A stretch of DNA of 64,000 nucleotides, taken from Torreya grandis (Eukaryota > Streptophyta > Pinopsida > Cupressales > Taxaceae). A program made the translations under genes and the position numbers. The stretch covers positions 4,302,001-4,366,000 of the forward strand of contig JARHVA010000223.1 in the NCBI GenBank assembly GCA_037957365.1, in the 5' to 3' direction. The notes beneath the pieces were generated by a model that was given only the letters and a program-made list of their open reading frames with translations, did not search any database and was not told where the DNA came from. Shown piece after piece: positions 25,013 to 37,479 of this stretch. Position 1 is the first letter of the stretch. Each line of letters begins with the position of its first letter.

Positions 25013-26194
25013 TGCATACACATAATATTTTCAAAATTTATCAATTAATAATACTTTATCTCTTATAGAAACCCATTGAGTCTCAATCTCTCTGAGTGCA
25101 TGCCTTAAATGGTGCACTAAGAAAAGGGTAGGCAAACCATTGGTGCTTTACAAGATTATTGTCTCTTATACCATCACTTGATATATAAAAAACCATCTCC
25201 TATGTACCTACCTAATCTTTGCCTCCTCTCTTACACACTCTTATAATTAATTCAATGCCTTACTTAACCCCTATCTAAGCCAAAAACTCTTTTTGATAAT
25301 TTACAATACACTGTCAGCCTGGGCTGACCTTGTATTTAATTTGTTAAAAATACATCATGGGTCTAGGTTGGCCTTGACTGACCTAGACTAGGACCTAACT
25401 TATTTTTATAAAATAATGATACAAAGTCAAATTAGGTCAACCCTATTGACAAAACTTTCAAAAAGGTTTAGGGTTAGATTTAACTATATATACACATTCA
25501 TTTTTCCATTTCTTAAGAGACAATAAAGTTAATTATTAATTTGTGCTTATTTAATATTTATTCTTCAACCATTATACTTGAGTATTTATTAATTAGGTTT
25601 TATAATTAGAGAAGAAGATTGTATTGTAAAAAAGTATTGGATGCTTAGGCCTTTCTTAGTGATCCTTATAAACCACAAAAACCTCTTGCAAAGAACCTTT
25701 GGCCAAGGGAGAGATTGAATCTCAATAGGTTTATCTTCAAGGTAAGTATCTCTAACTTTACTCTATTTTAGTAAATAGAAGTAGTATAAGTAATATATTT
25801 TGAATATATTTCTCTCTCCATGCATTAGGGTTTTATCTATACATAACTTTATTAGGATTCTCCTATGCATGTTTACTTTTTATGTTTATTACCCATACTT
25901 TATGCCAAAAGATTTTATGATAACTAGATTATATTTAAATTTACATGTCATTTACTTAGTGAATATGAAAACATAGGATATAACTAGGGTTACTACATGA
26001 TTTTACTTGACTAGAGGATTTAGAACCCTCTCTAGTGATGTTATTATGGTAAGAGATCCCTTGGTTAGGTCTAGTGGATCCATATTAGTCATGAACCCAA
26101 ATAACAAATGTATCAACAATCAAAAGTGTAGTAGGATTGATCTTATTTGAGCTAGGATTTATTAATAGATCAGTTGTATTTTCCTTTGTATACA
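25013..26194 (+). repeat. Right LTR of element A
   Basis: It begins TGCATACACATAATATTTTC after the polypurine tract at about 24998-25012 and ends TTTGTATACA. By eye it differs from the left LTR at roughly one base in ten, so the insertion is old. Confidence 0.88.
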
Positions 26195-27912
26195 ATTTCT
26201 ACTTCTTATATTATGCATTGAGTGACTTGAGTTACAGGACCTCTATGTAGTAACTAGAAGGTTATATCCCGAAGTAATGAGATGAATTTTAGACATTCAT
26301 AGTTTCAACACCATATTATGTACAGGTCATTCATGACCTATAACCAATAGGTTATCAACCTAAAACCACCATGAAATGTAGTAAAAAACATGTATAACTG
26401 ATTTGAACTTGCCTGAGTATGTAATATTTATAGTGACCAACATTTCCATTGATTTTATTCCAATGATGAAGATTAGAAAATGAGCATGCATGGCTTGATA
26501 CATGCATACGTGATGAGAAGTTAAAATGTCAAACATTCCTATTAGACTGTATTTAACTCCTTCCAACTTCTAAAAAACATAACCCCTATTTTTGTCCTAT
26601 AGCCATTTTTGGATGTATTCTCCATAATATGAATATTCCTAAAGTTGTAATTTATTGTTAAGAAACAATTGTAGCCTCCTCTATATTATATTAAAACAAA
26701 TATCTAGGATAACTTAGTGGAGAATATTAAAATATGATAAACAATCTATGTGTGACTAAGTAATATCAATTATAGCCATTGTAATCTTGTTATAACAATG
26801 TTTAATTGCTACAAAATATGAATAAATTCAATAGTTTGTAGTAAACACATTTTTATTCTAAGTGAAGGATTGGGTCTCAAGACTAAATGAGGAGGTCCCC
26901 CTTAGGAGGAATTATATGGAAGATACCAACTCATTAGAGTAGCTAAGTGGATTCTATTTCGAAGTATTCATTTCCATTACTTAATTTTATATAAGTTATT
27001 GATTATTATAGAATATTTTAGCATTATGAATGCATGTTAAATTCTTAAGGAAGATTCCATATTATTTCATTCTATTCAATTTTGTTTATTTAATTTGTAC
27101 AAGAGTGAATTATTTTCAAGTACTTTACATTTTGGTAATTTCCCATTTATGTAAGTGTGCTGACATGCAATTAACACAGTCAATAGTGAGTGAAGTGTAC
27201 ACATACAATGACATCACCTTATCAAGCTAAAATTCCCCTACGTTGAAAATTAATGTAGTAGTAGTTTTATGCATCAAGGATCGAATTCATTATATGAGCA
27301 TAGGTGAAGTTATACAAGGTTATTAGGTTTAATTGGTGGTGAAATATTGCTCATCAACCTATTCATAGTTATCCATATGATGTATCATTAAATTAAGCAG
27401 CTACTCCTTTACCTTAGACTCTTTCCATGTGTGACTAGAGCCCAAACCATTGTGAAACTTAAAATATAGTGTCATAACTATAGCTGATCATGTTATTCAC
27501 CCTCAAAGCATTGATATTTCCCTTTATACATAAAGCTTCCTTTTCTGCCTTACCCTCTCTCCTTTTATGTTTTTCTATGATGTCAAGTAAACTTTTCCCC
27601 TTTTATAAATCATGAAGTGAAATATAGTAGAGACCAAAATTTAGTTTGTTGTAATTGGTTTAGCTATAAGTGTACAAGTTTTATGTTTGTGATAAAAATG
27701 GTATTGAGCCTATAGTAGTAATGCTACATCTCTTAGATATATATTCTAAGTAGGATATTTAATAGATCTCAATACCTACAAATATTGCCTTGGATTGTCT
27801 TAGTATCAATCCTTACATGAGAGGATGCAAGTCCCTTATTGTCACCTAAGTCTCTTTTGGGAACCTAATATGATATGTGTTTCTTGGGACTAGAATTTAG
27901 GAGTGATGAAAA
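26195..27912. other. No gene; possible leader or LTR of element B
   Basis: No domain was found and no direct repeat of this stretch is visible in 36000-38440, so the LTRs of element B were not located. GTAAGTGTGCTGACATGCAATT and similar short texts are unique here. Confidence 0.4.
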
Positions 27913-28209
27913 TTGGTGCTAGAATGATGGGCACCCCCTTCTCATTGATTGACAAGATTTAAGTTGTTAGATAACCTAAAGCCTACCATGCAGATCACTA
28001 GATCCCAAGTAGGCCTTAGATGACTTATAATATCTAATTTATAATTCCATAATAGAACTAGAACTTCTAGAGGGATATTTAGACCCTTGGTTACACCTAC
28101 TACCTCATCTTGTCAATTGGCCCCTAAACAATCTCAACTTATGGCTGCACCTATGTCATGGTTAGTCAGGTCTATCATTGACATTATTGGAGTTGTTCAT
28201 GAACATCCA

Positions 28210-28950
28210 AGAATATAGAAAGGTAATTTCTAAGATTTACACTAAGTGTGGGGTATATAGATGAAAAACATGTAACCTCATAAAAAAATGCTCAAAGTCT
28301 TATGAATGTAAAAAATGAGAATATTTCCTATAAAATTTTTCCATTCACATTGATGGATGTAATATGTGATCAGTTATTAAATTTTCTTGAAAGATCCATT
28401 ACAAGTTATGACCAATTCAATAATACATTCCTTGCCTAGTTTGGGCAAGTCATTAACCCGAGTGTGGTGTACTAAAAATTTACATGTATCAAGATAGAAC
28501 CAAATGAGTCTATAAGGAATTTCAATACTAGGTTCCAAAATACATATATTCAAATCATTGTATTATATAGACTAGATGCCAAATCATCCTTTGAAATGTA
28601 TAAAAATGTGCTAGACATTTGGACAACTATTTTCTTATGTAAAGACCCTTTAGTGGTAGATTTTACCATAGCTTATGTTAAGGCCATAAAATTAGATAGG
28701 TAACTTAATACTTAATGTTTGTTTTCACCAACCATATCAAATGTGCTAGCAAACCTAACTTCCTTGAATCCCCTCTTTACCACTAGCCAAAATGTACCCA
28801 TGCTTCAGCTTATGCTAATGAAAAATCAAATTTATTTTATGCACACTACTCCTAACCAACACTTAGGCCTCCTTAGACCAGTTATTAATGGAGTAGCACC
28901 TCAAGCCCATAGTCAAGCACTAGTGCCTATCATGAATAATGCATAATTTG
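28210..28950 (+). pseudogene. gag: gag of element B (decayed)
   Basis: From 28210 to 28700 a single frame with few stops reads like a gypsy capsid. Landmarks are FPFTLMDVICDQLLNFL, SYDQFNNTFLA followed by FGQV, then ESIRNFNTRFQNTY, the equivalent of the E-x-x-x-x-F-x-x-R-F segment of plant Gag. A Pro/Asn-rich stretch follows to 28943. The stops in FLA-stop and VVY-stop are single-base changes. Gag would build the particle. Boundaries are approximate. Confidence 0.65.
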
Positions 28951-29739
28951 TGCCCTAACAATACACTAAGAATGAGTTGAATTCTATACAACTTATGGTA
29001 CAAGTCTCCAAAGATGGGTTGGGAATAATGGTGGTGATAATTCAACTAAAAACTTCACCTACCAGAGATATAATCATCCCCAAAACTATTCTAACAACTA
29101 ACCAAATCCATCACCTAATAATATACAAGAGATAAACATTTATGAGTTGGCCTTACCAAACTGGTTTCATGTGCACAACATAACCCAATATAGAGAGTTA
29201 GATTACATCAAATTATGAAAATGGAAGATTATGATGTGGTCCCAAATAATCTTAGTCTCACTATAAGATAAAACCCTTAATATATAAAGATCCCTAAGCA
29301 CTAACATGGTTTTACAAACTTCAAACTTCTATAGGCAAGAGGAAAATAAAATAGAAGAGGCCACCAATGAGGTGCATGCTTTCTATAGTTCTAAAGGAGT
29401 AACTACAATCTTCGGAATTGGACATAAAAGGTAAATTTTACCACATCCAATCTTCCTAATAATGGTGTAACCCATCCTAATCCATGAGCCCAAAATGATC
29501 CTCCGCTTCCAAAGGCTAATAATATCAAGCCACCTAAATAGATCCAATATGTCACTAGAAATATTAGGTATAACATAGTCAAAGACATGAAGAAGATCAA
29601 GGCAAACATAACTTTTCACGTGCTCACCCAAATCATTGAGTAAAGATATCTCATCCTAAATTCCCTAACAGACAAGCCATCTTAACCCAATCCCAAGCCT
29701 ATACACAATAATGTGTTGATACACAAGAATAAGGTTGAG

Positions 29740-30150
29740 GTTCCACCTTTCCTTATTACTATTAGTTTGTTTTGGAAAATACTACATAAATGTATAGTAG
29801 ACTCATGAGCCTCTATGGATGTCATGCCTATAGGTATTTGTAAAAAATTAGGACTAACACCTTTAAATCAAACAAAATAGTGGTTCATTTAGATAAATCT
29901 AAGGTCAAGGTGGTAGATGAGCTCTTGAACATGTATATGTAAATAGAATCTAAACCTAAGGTTTAACAATTCATAAACATATAAGTGGTGGATATAATAT
30001 AAGCTTACATGATGTTATGTAGTATATACAAGTCCAAAACCCTAAATAGATACATGGCTACTAACTTTTAACATATGTGGTTGTTTTGGAGAGGTGTGTC
30101 CAACCAAATATATGTTGACAAAGAACCTAGGATGAAATATATGATCACAT
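29740..30150 (+). pseudogene. Protease of element B
   Basis: CIVDS, a stop, then ASMDVMPIGICKKLGLTPL matches the aspartic protease start CIVDSGAS; the glycine codon has become TGA. Around 30020-30070 other frames carry text corresponding to the later flap and C-terminal parts, so frameshifts are present. It would process the polyprotein. Confidence 0.7.
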
Positions 30151-30259
30151 AATATAATTCAGTCAATGAAACCCTTTATCCTTTGACATAGGCATCTACA
30201 CTCTGTCTAAAAAATATGATGAAAACCAAGCTGATAGAGACCTTGAATTGATACGAATA

Positions 30260-30800
30260 TGGTCCTTATATTTTGATATGGCCATTCAAACCAAGGTTAT
30301 CAAGTAGGATTCATACTAATTAACTTATCAGGGAGATGATATTTGGTTGCTTATCTACTATAGTTACCTTGCACCAACAACCTATAAGAATATGAATCCT
30401 TGATTTTAAGACTGTAGTTCATATTGAAACATAGGGTCAAAGAACTAAAAGCATTTGAAGACTCTGAGCTTATAATAAACCAAGTTAAAAATAAATTATA
30501 ATGTAAGTTATCCTATTTTAGGAATTATAAATATCGGGCATGGGAATTAATATAAATGTTCAATGATTTCAATGTCATCCTTATTCCTAGAGAAAATAAT
30601 TGGGTGGTTAATTTGTTAGAAATTGTTGCTAAAAGCCTAACACACCTAGATGACATGGGATTGTATAATTTTTTTGTTGAACTAATCCCATGTCCCTCAA
30701 TCCCAGACAATGTTAGAAACTTTTAGGTCTTTGAGGATGACCAACTCATTATTGAATTACTCAATAGTATTGGAGTATTCCAAGTTCAAGTCATAAATGA
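30260..30800 (+). pseudogene. Archaeal-type RNase H between protease and RT (element B)
   Basis: WSLYFDMAIQTK gives the first Asp. A shifted frame then reads CTNNL, stop, EYESLILRL (Asn-Asn and catalytic Glu), followed by LKAFEDSELIINQVKNKL (third acidic position) and LIPRENNWVVNLLEIVAKSL, where the fourth Asp of the usual WVADLLA is replaced by Asn. SIPDNVRNF and FEDDQLIIELL follow and match the tail of this domain in related elements. It lies upstream of RT, not after the ordinary RNase H as in element A. Confidence 0.82.
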
Positions 30801-31129
30801 GGTCAAAATGGATGACATAGAAGATGTAGACTATGACTAACATGACATTAGGGACGTAAAATAAAATTGAGTATTAAAGGGAATGATATTATTTGAAAGG
30901 ATATTTGACCTTGATAGGTTCACATACAAACTAGAGAGACCACTAAATCTAGATCAAAGGTCTAAAATATCAATCTAGGGTCACCAGACCACCTTTGAGA
31001 TGTTCATATTGTCCCAGATTGTACCCTACTAAGATTGAATATCTCAAAAGGTTACCACTATAGTATCAAGATATCATTAAATAAGATTATGGAGACCTTA
31101 AGGTCTTCAACTTGAGTGTGATCAAACAT

Positions 31130-31676
31130 AGTAGCCCACTCAAGCAAAACTAAAAACCTTTAAAATAAAGGCAATAACTCATGGACATAAATATAATACC
31201 ACTTATTCACAAACTCTTTTTAGTTAGGATCATCTTCCTAATCGATAACTTCACCTAGGTAGTTAACTTAATGTCTATCCTCAAGAATAATGGGGAAATT
31301 AGACTTTACATGGATTTCAAAAATATGAACCTTTTCCCTTTGTTGCTGAGGTAATATAGATGGTAAGTGGATCTCATATGATGTCCTTCCTAGATGGATT
31401 CTAAGGATACAATCAAGTTCTAGTCAACCCATAAGATTGAACCAAAATTGTGTTCATAACCAAGTGGGGAACCTTTTTTTACAAATAAATACCATTTGGC
31501 CTCATCAATGCAAGATCCACCTTTTATAGGGCCATGCACTTCACCTTCAAAGACTTGAAAAGAAAATGCATTGTTATTTACATGAATAACTTAACCATGT
31601 TCTCAAAATGTAAGGTTGATCAGTTTTGCCACCTTTAAAGGATATTTGAAAGGTGCAAAAGGTATGGTATCTTCAT
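31130..31676 (+). pseudogene. pol: Reverse transcriptase of element B, first part
   Basis: Readable landmarks are KNNGEIRLYMDFKNMN, MMSFLDGF then a stop then GYNQV, TKWGTFFYK, IPFGLINARSTF and YMNNLTMFSK. The last corresponds to the active-site YLDDLTVFSK with both Asp changed to Asn. The frame runs into YGIF at 31676, where the nested element begins. Confidence 0.85.
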
Positions 31677-31964
31677 TAAAAGAGTTATTAAAAATCTTCA
31701 ACCAAGATCTCTCCAATATCTCATTACCACACCCATGAAAGCTTCAACATTACACACCAAGAATAAACTATATATTATCCACAAATAGATTATACAATGA
31801 TTCTTTCACCTTGTATTACCATATGAATGACTTGGTGAATAGGCACATATATAGGTGGAAGATAGTAGAATCATAACTATCCCATGAATGTGGGACTAAC
31901 TTCCCCAATAGGAAATAACACCTAAGTAAGTTAAAGAGTAGGAAAGTAATATCCTACACCAACA
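31677..31964 (-). repeat. 3' LTR of the nested element
   Basis: It shares CTTCAACCAAGATCTCT, ATTATCCACAAATA and CCCCAATAGGAAATAACACC with the other copy. The end ACACCAACA at 31964 is TGTTGG on the minus strand. Confidence 0.85.
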
Positions 31965-33694
31965 CCACCCTTAAAGATAGCTTAGGTGGGTACATTAAAT
32001 GATGCAGTGTGAAGTCACATGTCCCTATGGACACTAATGCATCTTGATGGAGTACATGTATGTCAATTCATTATAAATATAGAGTGAAATTAATAATGGT
32101 GTAGAATATGAGGATAAATGAATATGAACACTACACTTTAGAATACTAGGTAGAATGACAAACTTGAGGAAGCATTACTTTAACAACCTCCAACAAGATG
32201 ATGAGAAGTGAGCATACAGACTAGTGGGGATACCACACTGGTGTCATTAGTGGGGATATCACACTAGTGTCACCATAAAAATCACTAATATGGCCATGGA
32301 ATCAAGTAAAAAATCCTAATATGGGTTTCAAAAAATAAAGTGCCTAAAAAAGATACCCATGTACAAAGGAGGAATCCATAAAACACTCAAAAAAGTTGAA
32401 AAAATACATATAACTCTCATAAAGTGGAGAAAAAGAGAAAAGAAAAAAAAAAGAGAGCTATAAGTCCCCCAAAAGAATGATACTGAAGTATTCTGCACTC
32501 CAAGTATTCAAAAGTCATAAAGGAACTCAATCTGTATGAGTGGTTCAATCCACTTTCGATCACAAAAATAACTAACACTGGGATTCACCATAATAGCTTC
32601 AATCAAGAAGATTGTCAATGGTGAGGAAAGTACAAAAGAGTACTACATGTGCAAGAAATTCTTAACACCTAAGAATTAGAATCTATACCACACCTCCCAT
32701 ACTACTGAATGGGTGGAGTGATGATAAAAAAATTGTATGTACAGCCCCCAATAATGGGTAAAGTAGATGAAAAAGGTTTGCACGAGTGGTCCGAATCCAT
32801 TAATTAAACACCAAATAAGCTAACACTGTATACACAAGAATAGCTCATATCACACTAAAAGAGACCATCAAAATATCAAAAAAGATAAGATGACACTGAG
32901 ACTCAATAGAATATCCACACTTAAAGCAATGGGAGACTGTCAACTATAAAAAAATTAGTGTTGAAAATGTAGATAGGGTCTTCAAATAAGATGGCTCTAG
33001 TGGTGATGTAAGAGACAAGCAATTGAAGAAGTGAAAAGGTGCCCAGAATAGAGCACATAAAATCATGAAGGTAGACAAGGCTGAGTCAACAAACCCCTCA
33101 TGGAAATTTATAACTCAATGTAAGTACAATATATTCTAGTAAACACTAAATGAATATATGGAAGACATCGGGCTTCACCCAAATTTCTCTAAACAAGGAG
33201 ACTGTTAACCTATCTAAAAAGCCATCAATTATCATGAAAGATGCTCCAAAAAATAAGGGAGAAAAAAGGTGTCTCCATAGAATAAGGCAAGGCACTAAGA
33301 AAGGGGTCTAGATGGAGACATGACATAAAATACAAGTGTGTCAAGGTGCCAATGCACAAACTATAATAAAGCACTAAAGTTATAAAGAGCAAAAGAATCT
33401 TATTTTTAATTTCCCACCCATTGGTCCTAATTTTATTGTAAACTCACTAAAGTTATAAATTACCATATTCAAAGGGGTTTTACTATGATACAGGCTCTAC
33501 TACTTTCTACATTATACTACTTATATCACTATTACACTTTGCATTATTTCATATGCATTTTCAGTTGAGTTTGATGTCCTTTGCATGTTCTTTATAAGTT
33601 GTCATTTTTTGGTAGTTGATCATTTCAGGCATGTTTTTGCATACATGATGGTATTTTTCACCATTTGTCACACTCTTACATCATCCCACAACAT
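31965..33694 (-). other. Internal region of the nested element
   Basis: No open frame or domain on either strand. Two phrases resembling GAGTGGTTCAATCCACTTTC and GAGTGGTCCGAATCCATT (about 32539 and 32785) suggest an internal repeat. An A-rich run lies at 32430-32455. Confidence 0.55.
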
Positions 33695-33706
33695 GCTCTG
33701 ATACCA
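33695..33706 (-). other. Primer-binding site, initiator-Met type
   Basis: On the minus strand this reads TGGTATCAGAGC exactly and starts directly after the 5' LTR. Confidence 0.85.
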
Positions 33707-33989
33707 TGAAATATTTATTAAATCTCTTCAACCAAGATCTCTTTAAGAGCTCATTACCATAGCTATGAAATACATTGTGCACAAAGAATAAACTATCTAT
33801 TATCCACAAATATATTATACAATAAATAGTTTACCTTACATTGTCATATGAATGACTAGGTGAATAGGTACATATATAGGCGGAAGATAGGATAATTTTA
33901 ACTATCTCATGCATATGGGATTAACTTCCCCAATAGGAAATAACACCTAAGTAAGCTAAAGAGTAGGAATGTAATATCTTACACCAACA
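33707..33989 (-). repeat. 5' LTR of the nested element
   Basis: On the plus strand it begins TGAAATATTT and ends ACACCAACA. A TATATATG motif on the minus strand, near 33875, is a possible promoter and is present in both copies. Confidence 0.85.
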
Positions 33990-34680
33990 TCCATAAACCC
34001 AAAGAAGAGTATGTTCTATGTTATCAAAGGTAAAATTATTATTTACATCATCTCAAAGGAAATTATATATATTAAACCTAAACGTGTTAACGTTATCTCT
34101 ATGTTACCTCTCCCTAATAGTAAGAAAGAACTAAAATCCTTCTTTGGTAAAATTAACTTTGTGGACAATTTTATTTCTAGTTTTGCTGAAATTGTTAAAC
34201 CTCTAAACATAATGTTAAAATAGGAGGTGAAAGTACAATGGAATCCTAAAATAAATAATGGATTTAATGAGATTAAAGATTCCATAATTAAATCAGATGT
34301 GTTGATAATCTTAGACTACACCAAATATTTATAGCTCTTCTCTTTTTCTTCTGAGCATACCATAGTTGTCATGATTTCATGAGTTCAAACTTGAATGATG
34401 TATAGGTGAAGTATTCTACGTTGGATAGTCATGCCTATGTAATGGTTGAGGTTATGAATAAGTTCAAACATTACATTCTCAAAAATAAGGTGCATGCTAT
34501 CATCCTAGACCCAACTATAAAGCTAATGGTGGGGAAAAATGAGTTTGGGGAATATAGAAGTCAATAAATGGCCAAAATAAAAGAGTATTACCTTGATATA
34601 AAACATGATAAGATAGTATAAGGCCAAATTATTACTCAATTAATCACTAAAATTAGCCAAAGGTTCACTATGATGTAATA
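33990..34680 (+). pseudogene. pol: RT thumb and RNase H of element B, second part
   Basis: The frame resumes with NPKK and GKI, then IKPKRVNVISMLPLPNSKKE and LKSFFGKINFVDNFI, standard landmarks of the gypsy RT thumb. RNase H follows with LDYTKYL and LFSFSSEHTIVV, which stands where other gypsy elements have TDAS, so the first catalytic Asp is missing. Text for AYALVKA-like and KLMVGKNE-like segments is spread over two frames to 34660. Confidence 0.82.
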
Positions 34681-34689
34681 GGACCAGTC

Positions 34690-35950
34690 ATAAATAGTCC
34701 ATCAAGATTGGTATGATATGGTTATACACTATTTCCTTTATGGAAATCGTCCTCCAGGACTAAACCAAATGTATAAAATATGTATTAGGCTCAAGGTATA
34801 TCACTACATGATAAAGAAAGAGGGATATACCAAAATAATTATAAAGGAATATATCTTATATGTCTATCAAAAGAATAATCAGGAGAAGTCATAACTAGCT
34901 TCCACAAGAAACTAGGCAGTGGTCACCCTTCAGGCGCTGTAACTACTCACGAAATTATGTGATATGGGTAGTATTGGCCCACTATTTTCAAAATTTCCCA
35001 TGATCATGTTCACAAATTATTTTAATTTTATACCTTCACTAAGAAGGAAGTCCATACATTAATTCCCCTTTAGTTGGTAATAAAAGAGTGTCCTTTCGCT
35101 TAATGGGGACTTGACTTTGTTGAAGTCATCAACCCAAACTCATCAAATGACAACAAGTTCATACCTATAACCACTAAATATTTAAATATATGTATATAAA
35201 TAATGGAAACCAATAATAACATAACTAAGGAGGTCATCAAATTCCTTGAGTAAAACATAACCACATGGTTTGGTACCCTAACTTCACTAGTTTGTGGTAA
35301 TGGACCTGCATTCCAGCTAGCCAAACTCACTAAATGGGATTATGATAATGACATTACCTTGAGGTTCTCATCCAAATACTAACCAAAAGGGAATGGTTTT
35401 TCTAATTAACCAATAAGAACCTGATTAGTTCAATAAAAAAGTCTATAGAGAAGAATCCTAGGGACTAACATTCACTATTGAAATATGCTCTTTGAGCCGA
35501 CTACACTAGATATAAACAAGCTCTCAAAAGTTCACCTTTCCTACTAGTATATGGTTTATAAACTATTTTTACAGTGACCCTCGATTTTCTTACATATAAT
35601 TTCATGTAATAATACATGGAGGACAATGGGAAGACAAACTTCAGGTTGCTGGACATCATCCAATTGGAAGATGCATGAGAAGAGGCTCTTCAAAACTTCA
35701 ACAAGCATCAAGAAACTATCAAAAGATGGTTTGATAAATGGGCATAGGTCAAATATTTTTAAATATTATACCTAGTCTTATTATGGGAAAAATCACATGA
35801 AAATAATGGGTAACATTCCTAATTTGATCCACTTTGGATTGACCCATACTAAATCTCTGAACTATTGGGGTAGAATGCATTTAGATTGAAAGACCTTGAA
35901 GGAAATGATCTCCTGCTACCTATGAATGGACATTTATTGAAGCACTACTT
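34690..35950 (+). pseudogene. Integrase of element B
   Basis: Landmarks are YFLYGNRPPGLNQ (linker from RNase H), YWPTIF, WGLDFVEVINPNSSND with the first catalytic Asp, FIPITTKYL, VIKFLE, PKGNGF, and at the end LWI, AFRLKDLEGNDLLLP and NGHLLKHYF, the C-terminal module of this gypsy group. Frameshifts and about a dozen stops are present. It would insert the cDNA into the chromosome. Confidence 0.8.
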
Positions 35951-37479
35951 CTTAGTTTTCCTTTATAACATAATCTCAAATTATCCCTTAGGAAAATGTT
36001 GTTGATGTAGATATTATATTATATTATAGTTAGTCTTCTTATTGTTGTGTGTTTTTCTATTTTATTTTGATTTGTTTCTTTTCTTTCTTTCTATTTGTTT
36101 ACTTTGGGGCTTTCTAGTTTTTCCCCATGTTTTAATTTTCTAATATTATAGTATTTATACCTCATTCCCATGATTTATATTGAGATGAAGCTAAGTCATA
36201 AGGGGAAAGAGTCTAATCTAAGCATTTAACTTCCTACGGTCGAACCTGATCACTTCAAAGCTGACAAGGCACTAAAAATGTAGTCCCATAATTAGAAGAA
36301 AAAAGGTGAGCTCTCATTATTTAACAGTGTGGTAAGAAAAGGATCCTCCATTAAGACACTAAAGAGATCAGGGGTCATTGATTTATAAAAAAACAAGTAA
36401 ATTAAGAAAGGCTCTATTTTAACAAGGTCATCACAATACTTTAAATAAACATATCAACTTAGGCCAAATCACTAAGCAAGTAAAGGAAATTCTTGGTGCA
36501 AAGAGCTCATTGAACCATTACTCAACCTTGGATACATTGGTCCCTAACCATCCTATATTGAATAAAATAAACATAAAAATAAAAGGAAGTTTGAATCTCA
36601 TATAAAATACAAGTTTCTTCTTAAAAATGGGTTATCTAAGCAATCTCTATGATAGGCTTTCCTACCTGGCTAGCAGTGGATCAAGGCCCAACGTGGGACC
36701 AAAGACATCTCTTATGGGGATATAGATACTTGGTTGTTAGTAGACAATGACCATGACCTATTTTCCTTATCTAAAGTCCATAAATAATTACCTTTTAAAG
36801 AACTATGAGTACCTAATATGTGCCTAAGCTTACCCAATTTATTTAGAGCAATAGAAAATAATGAATCATTTTACATTGGATGATCATTTGAAAAAATTCA
36901 AAGCCAAGTATGTTGTTTTATAAAATAGAATTGAATAATCTCTTTTTTCTAAGTTGATCTAATGGAGTTTCAACCACTTTATCTCATAGTTCAATAATGG
37001 AGACCCATAGTCCAAATTCTAAACATTGAGGTAACATTTTACCCATAAAGTCACATTTTTTTGTGTCTAACATGACCCCCTTTTCATATAATAAAGGGAT
37101 ACCTTTCTAAAAAATCTCAACTCAAAAGTTTTGTAGAGCTCAGATCTCCTCTCACTTAGTCCCTAACAATGTAAAACTTATAACCCCTATTCCATCTTGA
37201 CCAATTGAATATTTCATGACATTTATGACAAGTGGATGGTTATCATAGAAATCCATATAGTCACTAGTTCCTATAATATTCTATCCCTTCTATGTTTTGA
37301 CACTAAGGTTTTCCCATATTTAGAATATTTTACACTATGTTATTTCTCATAATTAAAATTATGCAAGTTTTCCTAGGGTGATGCCACCCTGAAGGCATGA
37401 TTAGCATTTCATGGAGTGGTAATGGTAATCATGAAAGATTTTTTTTGATTGTGTGGCTCTTTTTCTAACTTAGTCACTT
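35951..37479 (+). other. 3' non-coding region after element B
   Basis: No coding domain. AAGGGGAAAGAG near 36198 could be a polypurine tract, but no LTR after it could be matched to sequence upstream of gag. Confidence 0.4.

Larger units (their letters stand above)
12621..26194 (+). mobile_element. Element A: Tat-type Ty3/gypsy retrotransposon
   Basis: A 13.6-kb unit is bounded by direct repeats of 1187 and 1182 bp. The polypurine tract GAGTGGGGCATA precedes the right LTR. Domains in order on the plus strand are gag, protease, RT, RNase H, archaeal-type RNase H and integrase, followed by about 2.4 kb of non-coding sequence. The extra RNase H after the ordinary one and the long 3' non-coding part are known features of the Tat lineage. 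The flanks, GCTTC on the left and ATTTC on the right, give only a degraded target duplication (3 of 5 bases). Every coding part has stops and frameshifts, so the element is dead. Confidence 0.88.
31677..33989 (-). mobile_element. Nested 2.3-kb non-autonomous LTR element
   Basis: Direct repeats of 288 and 283 bp (31677-31964 and 33707-33989) enclose 1.74 kb without coding domains. On the minus strand the LTR starts TGTTGGTGTAAGA. The primer site TGGTATCAGAGC (plus strand GCTCTGATACCA, 33695-33706) abuts the 5' LTR, and AAGGGTGG abuts the 3' LTR as a short polypurine tract. The flanks TTCAT (31672-31676) and TCCAT (33990-33994) are a near-perfect target duplication. The host RT frame continues after it. 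The size is between typical TRIMs and small LARDs. Confidence 0.88.
27914..35950 (+). mobile_element. Element B: gypsy retrotransposon, LTRs not found
   Basis: Domains in order on the plus strand are gag (about 28210-28700), protease (about 29750), archaeal-type RNase H (30260-30800), RT (31130-31676, resuming at 33990), RNase H (about 34230-34660) and integrase (about 34690-35950). TGGTGCTAGAATGATGGG at 27914 is a candidate primer site, so an LTR should end just before it. Both ends remain uncertain. The RT is split by a 2.3-kb LTR element. All domains carry many stops. Confidence 0.8.
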
